From assembly GCA_026874595.1 (NCBI GenBank), contig CM049321.1:13717479-13781478 (forward strand): DNA of 64,000 bases, given 5' to 3'. The position numbers were made by a program, and so were the translations under genes. The notes under the pieces were generated by a model. It did no database searches. It saw nothing but the letters and a program-made list of their open reading frames with translations, and was not told the origin of the DNA. Positions 32,786 to 44,036 of the stretch are shown here, in pieces. This DNA comes from Sipunculus nudus (Eukaryota; Annelida; Sipuncula; Golfingiida; Sipunculidae). The stretch's first letter is position 1. The number at the start of each line of letters is the position of its first letter.

Positions 32786-33316
32786 CTATAGTCCGTTTCA
32801 CCACCTGCTGTCCACCTGTTTTTTGTTGATGATTTTCTTAAAAGTTTAAATTTTTCAATAATTTCAAAGAAAATTACATATGGAAGTGACAACCTAATAT
32901 GGAAATTACGAATTTAACAATAAATCTGCTGTTTATGTTTCACAACATTTAAGTCTCTTCATCATGATCTGGCAGATATGATGTGTCCCTCCATAAGTAA
33001 CCATCTCTGTTTTAGCTAGTTATGTTTACATGAGATCGTCCAATCAGCAGCTGTCAGTTGAGGCTGTTTTTGTATGTGACCAATGACCTTGACCGCCATA
33101 ATGGGGTCTCATATATTGTAAAATGTAGACTGATTTCACATATTTTAATAATAATTCTGTTTCTTTAATAAGGTGTAAGGAAGGTATTTATTTATCTTGT
33201 TGAAAATTAGGTCCTTTTATAATCTACTCTCCACTGTAATTGTTTCCCTCGAAATGTAATTGATAAAATTTTCATAGCAAAAACCAGATGGACATGAGGG
33301 GATGAAATGGACTATA
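32786..33316. mobile_element. MITE-like element with ~45-bp imperfect inverted ends
   Basis: The left end CTATAGTCCGTTTCACC then 'tgtccacctgttttttg' pairs with the right end 'caaaaaccagatggaca' then GAAATGGACTATAG. The arms match at about three quarters of positions by eye. The interior is AT-rich and non-coding. It begins ~75 bases after the TTAA transposon, so it is a separate insertion. Confidence 0.55.
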
Positions 33317-33970
33317 GTTACGGGCTACCGACGGTCATGGCGACGGACTGCGACTATTTGGCATAAAACCAGATGCAGTCACATAAGAAGAAGATCACAC
33401 GACATCAGTGACCACCTGTGACCAGTCGTGCATCTTGTTGCAGCGTAAAGCCTTGGTCCCAACTAGCCGCTGTAACATTCGACATTGATCGGGAGTTCCG
33501 GTCTAAATGGAGCCGTTATTACATTCATTCTCAGTGCCATATACTACACCCCTTTTATCCTATTATGAAGAAAAACCATGTAATAAAACTTAGAAATAAA
33601 CATTATCATAAGACAATAAAATGGTCCCTTACGCTGCATGAACACTCCAGGTTTGTGGATTCTTGTATGAATGTACATAATTAAGAATATTTTTACAATT
33701 GCCTTGGTATCAGAGTCTTAATTAATTTAAACAGTCTCTCTAGTTATGAAAGTTAACCGAAAGTGTTTCACTTAAATGTTATTGTCCGGTGTTCACTGTT
33801 TTACTGTTTTAAGTAGCGCACGTTATTGTCTCTCGGTTTTGTATTTCCACTCACTAGATGTATGCAAGGTATGAAAATAATATGTCGAGTAAACATTAAA
33901 TAATGAAACTGTGCTTAGCAAATAGTAAACCAAAGTTCTTATACATACTTACGACTACTCCATCACAAAG
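33317..33970. other. Intronic DNA, nothing recognised
   Basis: The short frame at 33418-33684 has no recognisable domain and no supporting splice context. No repeat ends were seen. Confidence 0.4.
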
Positions 33971-33973
33971 TCC

Positions 33974-35110
33974 TTAAATTGTCCTGGCAACGTTTTCTCT
34001 CTGCGAAGCAATATATTTCTTTACATGAGTCTTAGTCCTCTGCATCCTGGTTCTATCATCAGTTCGAACTACAACACTGTTTCCCTGTGTGACTATCACC
34101 TCCAGCGGGTTCTGATGGTACGGAGTGGAGAGTTTATTTGATTTCTTCTGCTCAACCAATACTCTGTCTCCTATCTGAATATCTCTCTAAATTTACTGCA
34201 CCTCTTTGTGTGTCAGCGTATAGTTTCCCTCTCATTTTCATGTCAGTGTCTCTGTCACTGCATCATTCATCTCTATATCTCTCTACTCTTGTAATTTGGT
34301 TCTGCATTTACGACCATACAATAACTCTGCTAGCGCAACTAACGTTGTAGAGTAGGGCGTTGTTCTATACGCAACTAGAAATTTTCTTATTTCTTTCTTG
34401 AAGTCTTTGTTCTCTGCCTCATATATTTTAAGAAACTTTAAAAACGATCTGTTCTGACGTATTCCTACGCAACAGTGCAGAACACTGAAGGTCGGTCACC
34501 GGGTTTTGCTGTCAACGGTCTTGATAACGGATCCGCAATGTCCCCTTTGCCAGGTGCGTATCTCACATTGAAATTTAATGGCAACATCCGCAATAGCCAC
34601 CTCTCGCGCGTTCTTTGATTCACGAGTTTCCTTTATCACTTCCACCTTCTCCTCGTCAGGACCGATACCTTTCACCGACTAAATGTGGCCAACAAACCTG
34701 ATACGCGACCTGCGATAAACGCATTTCTGTTCATTCAACGTAAGTCCGGACTCTAAAAGTCGCTTTAAAACTTGGTCAAGCCGCTGGTCGTGTTCCACAT
34801 AAGAACGACCATGTATCACGATATCGTCGGAAATATTACTAACGCCATCTATCTATTCCCTGTAACACCTCCTGTATCACTCTTGGATACAATTCCGGGG
34901 CCGAACTGGCTCCAAACATGAGTCTTTTGTAGCAATATAACCCTTTATGTGTGACGAAAGTAGTGATTTCGCGAGCTTTGTCCGTTAGTTCGATCTAATG
35001 ATAACCGCACTTGAGGTCTAGTTTCCTGAAAACACATCCATGGCTGAGATCCTGCATGATTTCGTCGATTGTGGGTATAGGGAAATATATATAGATATTC
35101 ACGAAATTCA
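33974..35110 (-). mobile_element. Internally deleted antisense Ty3/gypsy element
   Basis: Minus-strand reading from 35110 down gives RT blocks 'PIPTIDEIMQDLS', 'VFRKLDLKCGYH' (then a stop), 'THKGLYCYKRLMFGASSAPE' and the catalytic box 'ISDDIVIHGR'. 'TLNEQKC' and 'IRFVGHI' follow. At about 34600 the frame jumps to 'NVRYAPGKGDIADPLSR', the end of RNase H, showing a deletion. The end (34159-33974) reads 'EQKKSNKLSTPYHQNPLEV', an integrase C-terminal block. This is a different gypsy lineage from copies A and B. It lies in the intron about 120 bases before exon 2 and is antisense to the gene. Confidence 0.8.
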
Positions 35111-35236
35111 AATCCCATCCTCGTCGCCACTTGTAACACGACTAACTGAAGATTAAACCAGGTGGAAAAGATTAATGATCAAAACATTGAATGCTGAAAT
35201 ATGTATAAAAGTATAAAATACATGTATATATTGTAG

Positions 35237-35700
35237 AATACGGGGGCATATACCTTGATACGGATGTACTGGTCGTGAAGTCTTTCGACCCTCTGAGAAA
35301 GTTCAACTTCACACTGGCACGGGCGAACGTGAATGTGTTGTCTAACGGGATAATGATAGGTCAACGGGGTGCTCCGTTTTTCCGAATGTGGATCGAAGCT
35401 TACCGGACGTTTGATCCCAACGAATGGGGACAACATTCAGTTATCATGGCGGGAACGCTACAGAAGATTTACCCGACCCTGGTTCACGTGGAGGAAGGAA
35501 CTCTGATCAGCCCCAACTATAATGACAGGGAGAAGATATTCCAGAAAGGTTATGATTGGTCAAAAAACTACGCCGTACACATTTATAAGAGGAACCGGAA
35601 AGTGCCGACAGATCCAGAAGGAATAAAAAAGCTGGACACACTTCTGGGGGAACTGATGAGATACATTTATTTTGGATCAAAAGATCTATTCACATTATAA
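35237..35700 (+). CDS. GT32-like glycosyltransferase, shared second exon
   Basis: The acceptor is ttgtAG before 35237. The first two bases complete a Glu codon begun by exon 1A or 1B, followed by 'YGGIYLDTDVLVVKSFDPLR'. DTD is the DXD motif that binds the metal and nucleotide-sugar in this fold. The exon then encodes 'NVLSNGIMIGQRGAPFFRMW', a W-G-Q-H region (about 35425-35440), 'LISPNY', 'YDWSKNYAVHIY' and the stop at 35698-35700: 153 residues plus the split codon. These downstream blocks fit the C-terminal half of GT32/alpha-1,4-galactosyltransferase-like enzymes. There is no other copy of this exon in the window. The pyrimidine tract before the acceptor is weak. Confidence 0.88.
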
Positions 35701-35832
35701 CACTCATATCCACATTACATTTTCAAACCACATTTTTTAGCCTGGATCAAAAGATCTGATCAAGTGAGCCATGTCTCTCAGGATTTCTTGTGATTAACAG
35801 ATATCCCAGATATTATGAAATATACTTTTCTT

Positions 35833-35838
35833 ATTAAA
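35833..35838 (+). terminator. Candidate polyadenylation signal of glycosyltransferase
   Basis: ATTAAA 133 bases after the stop codon, a common variant of AATAAA. No other candidate is as well placed, but the true 3' end is not determinable from sequence alone. Confidence 0.4.
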
Positions 35839-35839
35839 T

Positions 35840-36190
35840 GAATAGCCTGAATATGTTTGAGTGGCAATGCTTGTGCTACTTTTTAACGATCTGACAAAAC
35901 AATGTGTAGTTTGAATAATACTCCCTTAATATTGTGGGTTTCATGAGGTGACTTATCAGATAAAACAATTATAGGGTATTCATAGTTATCGTAACTAAGT
36001 ATATGTACATCTGCAGCATTCCATGATTCCGGTCTCGAACTAAATGACAGGGCAGTATCAACAAGTTCCTCTCATTTTTATACACTTGTTTTAACCATGC
36101 CCGGTGACTGCTGCACCTGCGGGTTCTGGATGTATAATCGTCCCCATTGCTGAGACATAACAAAAAGGAACCCCCAAAAAACTCACTCGT
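35840..36190. other. Downstream flank, nothing recognised
   Basis: AT-rich sequence after the gene, with no repeat or gene signal. Confidence 0.4.
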
Positions 36191-36194
36191 TAGT

Positions 36195-36332
36195 TAATGA
36201 AACACGGCCGTTTGGTACGACCTCTCCATTAAGCATGCAGAGCGCCCACCATGGGTGGGGGCCGACCGTGAAAAAGCTCACCGCCTCGGCTGAGATTCGA
36301 TCTAACCCTAAGCCACTGAGGCCCGCTAACAT
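36195..36332 (-). mobile_element. tRNA-derived SINE-like fragment
   Basis: Read on the minus strand, 'cagtggcttagggttag' (A-box-like) is followed by 'agatcgaatctcagcc' (B-box-like). A G/C-rich body then follows with 'ggcccccacccatggtgggc' and 'aacggccgtgtttcat'. The arrangement fits a tRNA-related SINE head and body. No tail repeat was confirmed. The 17-bp minisatellite begins at its A-box side. Confidence 0.45.
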
Positions 36333-36562
36333 GACCAACCCACTAACACGACCAACTCACTAACACGACCAACCCACTAACACGACCAACCAACTAACAT
36401 GACCAACCCACTGACACGACCAACCCACTATAACACGTCCGACCAACTAACATGACCAACCCACTGACATGACCAACCCACTATAACACGTCCAATCCAC
36501 TAACACGTCCAACCCACTAACATGACCAACCCACTGACACGACCAACCCACTGACACGACCA
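36328..36562 (+). repeat. 17-bp minisatellite
   Basis: About 14 copies of 'ccactaacacgaccaac' with variants (acatg/acacg/acacgtcc) and a few longer units containing 'tataacacgtcc'. Non-coding. Confidence 0.95.
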
Positions 36563-36599
36563 CTTTGGAAAGTGGTTGTGTTAGCGAGATTTCATTCTG

Positions 36600-36835
36600 T
36601 ATATATTGCAAAGGCCCTGATTGGAATTTGGTCTAGTTTAACACGGAGCGGCCCAGATTGCAATTGTAATCTAGACCGATCCACATCAAAATTTTAATCA
36701 GTTCAGATTAAAATATTGATTTGGGCCAGTCCAGTTTACAGTCCTGTGCTGCAGAATTCAGGATTGAAATCTGGTCTGGTCAGATTTTAAACTGGACCAG
36801 TCCACATTGGAATCCTTTGAATCCTTATCTACCCC
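36600..36835. repeat. Degenerate repeat of GGACCAGTCC/ATTGGAAT-type words
   Basis: Recurring motifs are 'attggaat', 'ggtctag', 'gatttgggccagtccagttt', 'ggtctggtcagattt' and 'aaactggaccagtccacatt'. Several are inverted relative to one another. This is probably a decayed satellite or palindromic repeat; the exact unit cannot be fixed by eye. Confidence 0.5.
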
Positions 36836-36839
36836 TTGG

Positions 36840-38605
36840 CTGGCCTGATTCAGTATCATAGAGAAATTTATATTAAACCCATAGTTTTAACTTCTGCTAT
36901 ATTGCAGTTGTTAAATAGGTACCCTCTGAATTTTGCCAACAGGAAAATCCTTTACACATGAATCTTATAGTAATAATAAAAATTATAAATATATAGATGT
37001 CAAATGAATTTTGCGAAATGCAGTCATCAAATGCAGTTATATGTGATTAATGTAGTGCATGTAGATTTTAAAATTAATATGTCCTAAATGTAGAAATCAC
37101 ATAGGAATTTGTAAAGAGTAGGTTAAATGATTTATTCGTTCACTGTTCTTGATATTTGAACATAAATAAGACATAACTGATTAAATACGACCATTTATAT
37201 GCAGTGTAATTCAATGTAGACAGTTCCGTGCAAAGTAAAGTTGAGCTTGCATTCTGGTATCAAATTTGAAGAATCACCCTTTTTGGCCTTTTAAGCTGAT
37301 TACCAAAGCAAACACTTTCCGAAGCATGCTTTTTTACTAGGTTAGCGTTAACATAACCCGAAAGCTAAAAAAATGCTCCTTGCATTGTACGTATTATTAG
37401 GATTCCCTGATATCTGCTGATTTTATATAGGTTACGAAATGTTAATTTTAAATATTTTATACTTTTCTGATCCATAAAGTGTTAAGAAATTCCATTTTTA
37501 ACACATAGGCGTGTAAATAATAAATATGCTCCGAAAAGTGTCCCTTTCTAATCGTTTGCTTATATGTGTGTATTTTGAACAAATTTTCTGGAACGTAATT
37601 TTTTCAGATAAAATACAAATTAAATTATTTTCTTTGAATCTCTATTACGTTGGATGAGACTGACATCATCAGTGAGTTCAGACCATCAACCCAGTCTTTA
37701 CCTAACAAACGTGGTGGTCTAAGGTAAAATGCGATTGCTGAGCTATCAGTATGATGACGATTTTTTTTTGTATGAATCTATACTCTGTCCATAGTGTATC
37801 CTTCCCTACATAGCATATTTATTTATTTTTGAGATGTAAAAGATATTCTTCTTATATTGTAAAGATTTTGCTTCAGGTTATCCGCGCAATTTAACAAATT
37901 AAGAATTTTCATGCTTCTAACCGATGTTTCCTTTTTTTATGTAACTTTCCTTTGTTTGGGATTTAAATGTTAAGTCCTCTCAAAACAATATATCAGATTA
38001 CCTTGTTTTGTTAATTTTTATTTCATAATTCTTTTACATTTTATGAAAGATATAGAGATCGCATATGACAATCCAAATTAAAAATAATTTTGAAGAATTT
38101 TTCACAGAGTTTCTCATGATAAAAATAATTTAAAATCATTTAAAACAATCATACTTACCTTTATTCTATAGCAAATTAATAGACTTAATGTTGGTAAAAT
38201 GTTGATGGGCAATATTAAGTTATATAAAATAAACTGGTGAAAAATGAGCAATAATTGGGCCTTTAACAAAATATAAACCCCAGTGTACATGTTGCCGGAG
38301 TGAAAAAAAATCGTGAGAATTTTTTAGATATGCTTTTGTACTCTTTTTCATGGTCGGATAAGATTGAAACAGGACGCTCCATTTGCGAGAGTTATTCATC
38401 TTTGCCCGACGAACAAGAGGCTTCTATAGATCCCCTTCCATCCAATAATTCTGCGCTTTTTTTCTAGATATGATCGAAGTGCTAAAAAAATCAGCAACCT
38501 CTTGTGGGTAAAAATAACGAAGAGTTTAATGTTACATCATATTTAGGAATAAGATTTGAAAAAAAAAAAAATTAAAATCAGATCGTGCATCTCTTGCGTC
38601 GAATT
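36840..38605. other. AT-rich intergenic DNA, nothing recognised
   Basis: Strongly AT-rich, with many short poly-T/A runs. No gene, RNA or transposon end was seen. A possible exception is the G/C-richer 38345-38470, which shows no frame. Confidence 0.5.
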
Positions 38606-38609
38606 TATT

Positions 38610-39090
38610 TGATTTTTTACTTACTCTGCGTCCTGTGACTTACTCTGCGTCCTGTGACTTATTCTGCGTTCTGTGATTTACTCTGCGTCCTCTGACTTAA
38701 CCTGCGTCCTTTGACTTACTTTGTGTCCTCTGACTTACTCTTTGTCCTGTGACTTACTCTGCGTTCTCTGACTTACTCTGAGTCCTCTGAATTACTCTGC
38801 GTCCTCTGACTTACTCTGCGTCCTCTGAATTACTCTGCGTCCTCTGAATTGCTCTGCGTCCTCTGACTTACTCTTCGTCCTGACTTACTCTGTGTCCTCT
38901 GACTGACTCTGCGTCCTCTGACTGACTCTGCGTCCTCTGACTGACTCTGCGTCCTCTGACTGACTCTGCTTCTCTGACGTACTCTGCGTCCTCTTAATTA
39001 CTCTGCGTCCTCTGACTTCCTCTGCGTCCTCTGACTTACTCTGCGTCCTCTGACTTACTCTGCGTCCTCTGACTGACTCTGCGTCCTTAT
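38610..39090. repeat. 19-bp minisatellite
   Basis: About 25 tandem copies of 'cttactctgcgtcctctga' with point variants (gactgactc in the right part, gaattactc in the middle). Because 19 is not a multiple of 3, all three frames repeat every 57 bases. This gives a 75-codon minus frame (38885-39112) of 'SEDAESVRGRRVSQRTQ'-type repeats that is most likely not a gene. Confidence 0.95.
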
Positions 39091-39099
39091 TAATGACAC

Positions 39100-40007
39100 G
39101 TAGGTTATTCATGTTCAGATAACATTCTTAGAATGCCTCCGTGACCGATGTATGAACAGGATTATCTACAGGCTGTTAATACATACGCCATTGTTGATAA
39201 ACAGAGAAAAAAAACAGATAACCATAGGTCGCTGGCTGGATATATGTTCGGAAGTTAACAGGTAACTAGTTAGAAATGCCCTTTGCAATAGGCTGGTTCG
39301 TCTGACTAACACCAGGTGTCCTTGTTGAATGTATATGTTTGTAATATCTGGCGGGCTCCCAACATGTTGTAATTACGTATTAAAACAAATAAACCATACG
39401 GTGGGATCATCGATGTTTGGTATATATTTTTTCAAAGGTTCAAAAGATTAGTTTCGGTAAAAATTCGTCAGATATCTCAATAGGCCCCTCTAAGCATATC
39501 CTGTCTTTTATATTATAAAGTGTGGTCAACATGCAAATACAATTTAATTGAAACTGTGGTCGCTTTTGTTATAACAGACAAAACAATGGGGTCCGCGATG
39601 TTGCAACAGTACCAGTTAAAAAAAATCTTATAACACATTACAAGCCTGATGGCCCATCACTGCTTGTCACGTGGTCATGGGAATATTAAAATCGCACTCC
39701 ATTTGTCTGACCATGGTACTCCACGTAATATGGACATATAAATCAATAAAACTCATTTTGCTCCCATAAGGCAAACACGGCCGAATATAGTGCTAAGATC
39801 TTAAACAAAACGACCCACTTGAACTCCCTCGTCGACGGTTGATACAAACTGGCGATCATAGTGTTGAGACGTTTAATATATTGGTTGATATTATGCAGAT
39901 ATATGCAAGTTACCGCCCCATTCAAAATGCACGTATCACATACACTTAATCACATTACATCGGAATCCATCATTTTGACTTAGGAGTATGTTATTATTAA
40001 TTTCTCT

Positions 40008-40010
<3 letters not shown>
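39100..40010. other. Intergenic DNA, nothing recognised
   Basis: No frame with recognisable domains. The 60-codon frame at 39743-39925 (minus) has no feature I can name. Confidence 0.45.

Positions 40011-40061
<51 letters not shown>
40011..40061. repeat. (CT)n microsatellite
   Basis: About 50 bases of CT. It creates a spurious Arg-Glu repeat frame on the minus strand. Confidence 0.97.
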
Positions 40062-40062
<1 letters not shown>

Positions 40063-40466
40063 GAATGTGTAACTATGACTCTTAATGTCATGCTTTTCCT
40101 AAATGTAAGTGCCACATATATACTTATCTGCTGCAAATTATTTTATTAATGTGAATGCTGGATAATCTCGCATAATAGTAAACTATTGCGATGATTAAAT
40201 ATACACGTGAAGGACTGTTTGTGTGCAAGAGGGATGAACCTGCAAAATTTTAAGCCGAGATACCACTTCACTGCTGAGAATAAGTGCATCAATATATTCT
40301 ATAAATACGAAATGGCAGTTAGCGCCACCTGTCTGGTCTACAACAAAGCTTTCCAAGACGATAGATGCAAAATTTCAGGTTGATACATCCATCAACTAGT
40401 GAGATATAAGCGAATTTCATTCAAAGCAAACGGACGGATGGGCGCCACGCGGAAGGAATTGTTTCT

Positions 40467-40642
40467 ATGCTTATCTTATATACCTCCACAACATTCATCA
40501 CGGGGAATGTTACACAAGAATTCAATGACAGCCTAACGCATCATGAGTTAATTTCTCATAACAAGCCCCCCGTTTTCTTAAATGGGGATTTTAATGCCCG
40601 CATTGGTAATAAGCATGATATAGCAGATGATGAGGCAATACC

Positions 40643-40677
<35 letters not shown>

Positions 40678-41560
40678 GAGAGAGAGAGAGCAGTTATAGA
40701 TGTACAGTTTAAAATGGCTAGCCTTTATTATATTTTCTCAATGACTGTCGTCTATGCGTACTGAATGCATGCAGGTGTTTGAAATCATCAGCCAGCGATA
40801 AGTATACGTGTATATCATGGTGTGGAGTTCCCGTTGTAGACTAAATTGATTGCACAATATGAATTCTTCAAAAATATATGCAATTTTACAGTTTACACAG
40901 TGTTAGAATTAAATAATCAGTTTAACTTTCCACCTGCAACAACATCTGAAGTGTCGGATCATTCAGTTTTGGTTTGTGATATTTTCCAGGCGAGCTTCAT
41001 TACGTTAAGGAAAGCTGATGTAAATGTTGCTGTTGTTAAAGAGCCCTGTCGTGTTTAGCGGAAAATATTTGATTTCCCAAAAATTCCTGACAATCTGTTT
41101 GATGTACCTCAATATTAAGATACTTTGCGCTTGTCTATTGAGCAATTATATAATTAACAAATAAAACATGAAAATTCAGTAATTGTATAGACACATTTTG
41201 AGGGGGGGAGGGGTACGAATTAAGAGCTTTCAGAATGAATTAGATAAAATATATGAAGATATTGTGCAATGTATAAATAATGAAATTATGTGGAAAATAC
41301 CAATCGGTTTGCCAACCAATATAAATCTAAAAGAAAACAAAAATTTACGGGTCAATTTTGGAAATATAACCTTCTGCAATATGGTTTTATTAATAAACGA
41401 CTGATACAATATATTCTTGAAAGTTTACAAGCTGATAACCAGAGATGCATGTAGGCCTTTGAATGAAAGCCAATATCTCCGTGAAATACGTACAACTGAA
41501 ACAGGTTAGGAAAATCATGTAATAAATTCGCTTCAGGACTTCAGGCACCCATTTTATATA
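40467..41560 (+). mobile_element. Broken LINE endonuclease region
   Basis: 'PPVFLNGDFNARIGNKHDI' is the G-D-F-N-A-R-x-G block of APE-type (EEP fold) endonucleases of non-LTR retrotransposons. After a (GA)n interruption come 'LNACRCLKSSASDKYTCISW' and 'GVPVVD', equivalent to the usual S-V-V-D-Y block. 'TTSEVSDHSVLVCDI' then gives the S-D-H block with the catalytic His. Following sequence (41200-41560) holds 'LDKIYEDIVQCIN' and, in another frame, 'FWKYNLLQYGFINKRLIQYI', like the linker before RT. No RT was found. Stops and frameshifts make it a fossil. A cellular EEP nuclease is less likely given the decay. Confidence 0.6.
40642..40690. repeat. (GA)n microsatellite within LINE fragment
   Basis: A GA run interrupted by one GG. 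It interrupts the endonuclease reading frame soon after the G-D-F-N block. Confidence 0.97.
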
Positions 41561-41938
41561 TTTAAAATTCGTCAGAAGGGATTCATGTATTTTTATTTAT
41601 AACTGACAACAAGCAAAATTCACAACTTTTGCCAGTCCAGTGGATTCCCCTACATAAAATAATTTAAATTCGTTAAGGGATTTTTAGGTATCTGGTATAA
41701 AGACATCAAAGAAAAAGCAACCAATATGTATGTGAACATAATACCGCACAAAATCAGCCACAGAAGATAATAAATAGTTTTATGATTGTCCGCCAGGTGA
41801 CTCTAGGTACAACCCAACATTTCTGACCGGTCTTTGCAATGGCCTCATTTAGCTGATGCAAGGATTATTGCTTTATAAGTAGGCTAATTGAATGGCTCAT
41901 AAAACAACATTTTTTAAATAAAATGATGGATAACATAA

Positions 41939-42078
41939 TGGTGTCATAATTTCAGATATGAAAGAGTTCATCTTTTACGTTTAACTCATTATGATCCAAT
42001 TCATAGAGACTCCAAGACTAATTTCTGGCTCCGCTTTGAAACAAATGTGCCAGGTATTTGCCAATTTGTTAACTAACT
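41939..42078 (+). other. Orphan open stretch, possible exon or element remnant
   Basis: Between an upstream stop and the stop at about 42076-42078, the frame reads 'YERVHLLRLTHYDPIHRDS' then 'TNFWLRFETNVPG'. It is preceded by 'aatttcag' and contains 'ccag|gtattt', so a ~95-base exon is conceivable. I do not recognise the protein. It could equally be the continuation of the broken LINE or chance. Confidence 0.2.
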
Positions 42079-42732
42079 TAATGAATTTAATACTGTAAAT
42101 TTTTTTTGTTGCAGAAATTATGAGCATTCTTTCAAAATTTGAACATACGCATGTTTATCAGATGTTTCTTATTCCATAACAAAAATCATTCAAGTGCATG
42201 TAATTTGCCTTGAAACGATTCTAACCAATACGCGTATTATGTGGCCTAGATCTACACCCTCGACTGTATTTTAGCCAAAGAACGACCAGAGTCGAATGAA
42301 AATTCCCTGTATGTGAGTGGACTTTTGATTGCGCTCTACTCTGGATGTACATTTTCCAGGCCATTCCAATAATAAACAAAATACAAAAACGTCGTTACCA
42401 GAAACTGCGGGCAGCTTTACCAGAAAGTGTATTCGGGCACTGTGCCTTTATCTTGTTGGAATAAATGGCAAATAAATAAATACTTGTTTTCCTGTGAGAA
42501 AAGGGGAATTTTTACTAAAATGGTCCCCTGGGCGATGCTATGTTTCTGATGTCGATCCCTGTGTTTTACTGTTACTGTTGTGTTTATAAACCTGAGGGGA
42601 TTGTGGGAAATGACTTACATGTATACAGGGCTTTACAGAACCCCGAGAAGGCAAGCAGACTTCAAGTGAGGCCAACGAAGAAGGAATCAAGAGTGGTCAA
42701 AGGAGAACAAGGAATGCCGAAAGAGTAGCCAA

Positions 42733-42757
42733 CCCCCCCCCCCCCCCCCCCCCCCCC
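42733..42757. repeat. Poly-C tract
   Basis: About 25 consecutive C, the longest homopolymer in the window. Confidence 0.97.
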
Positions 42758-43017
42758 GGAGAAAAATCCAGACATTGCAATTTTCTGTAAAAACTACAAA
42801 TCCATTCTAAAGTTCATATTGGATTAATAAAACTTGTAAACTGTTTGCTTGCAAGGCTATCACCTTGACGGATAAATCTCTGGTGTGATAATCCAGCTAG
42901 CAAAACAGTATTACACATAAGTTTATTTACTAAGACAGAAATACTAATATGGCGTGTAATTAACCTTTACTCTTATAGCAAAGCCAACAGGTGTTCATGC
43001 AACTGCCCCATTATCCA

Positions 43018-43031
43018 CCCCCCCCCCCCCC
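43018..43031. repeat. Poly-C tract
   Basis: About 14 C. Confidence 0.95.
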
Positions 43032-43618
43032 GAAGACTTTCAAATTTCAGCTTTTTTTTATTACAATTATAAACAAAGGCACGTGACAGTCACGACAGCA
43101 TTGGGCAGTTGAATATTTAAACCACTGTTGAATATTCATATTCTTTTAATAATGAAAATATTCAAGGTAGATTAACCGAATGAAAGCCACAACGTTTACG
43201 CGATTCTTAAACTGACTCTGATTGGTTCATATTAAATAAGGCCGCCGAAGTCACGCGAGTTTGCATGCAACTGATTGGCTCACGCGACTGAATGGGGGAA
43301 AGGGGAGCTCATCTACAATACACCAAGTCCTCACAACATGCAGAACTAGAATAGCCAGGAGTAATTTGTTATCAGATTTATTATTCATATAATATGCACA
43401 TATCAGTCTTAACGATACAAGAGGTTGTCCATCATCGAGGGACAAACATAATTTATCTTGATTATGAAAAATAAAATTAAACATACAGTGACTATAGAAG
43501 TGCCATTCAAGTTGCCTGAATGCAGCATCTGACGTCTCATATATATATAAGCCTGTAATATTATATAACTATTTCATATATATATACTTACATATTTATA
43601 TAAATTTTTTTTACCAAC

Positions 43619-43621
<3 letters not shown>

Positions 43622-43677
<56 letters not shown>
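43622..43677. repeat. (TA)n microsatellite
   Basis: About 55 bases of TA in the left copy. It is shorter and interrupted in the right copy (about 46994-47030). Confidence 0.97.
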
Positions 43678-43678
<1 letters not shown>

Positions 43679-44036
43679 TAACTTATATAAATAGTTTGTA
43701 TATACGAGCCTTGGATTCCAGGTCATTTTATTCAAATCGATCACTGATTGTGCATAAATTCATCTTTGTGGAGAACTGACAGAAATAAATTCTTCCTAAA
43801 TCGGAGATTTGCTTTCTGTTAAACCGACGAACAAAAAAAGTGTACAGTGCATTAAAAAAACGTTGCTCACAGTGAACTGGTTACACGTCTAAACATTGTT
43901 TTCCCCTCTCACAGAAATAAATAAAAACACAGATCAGGCAAGTACAGGGTGTGGACTGCGAATTCATAAACCAACGTCATTTACTGTATGACAGTGCAAC
44001 TGTTACTTCTGTTGAGAAAACCAGTGATCCTCAAAG

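Larger units (their letters stand above)
42080..43335. other. Intergenic DNA with two poly-C tracts
   Basis: The frame at 42540-42728 runs into the poly-C tract and has no recognisable domain. No transposon ends were seen. Confidence 0.4.

Noticed and set aside
39936-40136. 66-codon frame with a long Arg-Glu repeat
   Set aside because: It is the (CT)n microsatellite read in frame.
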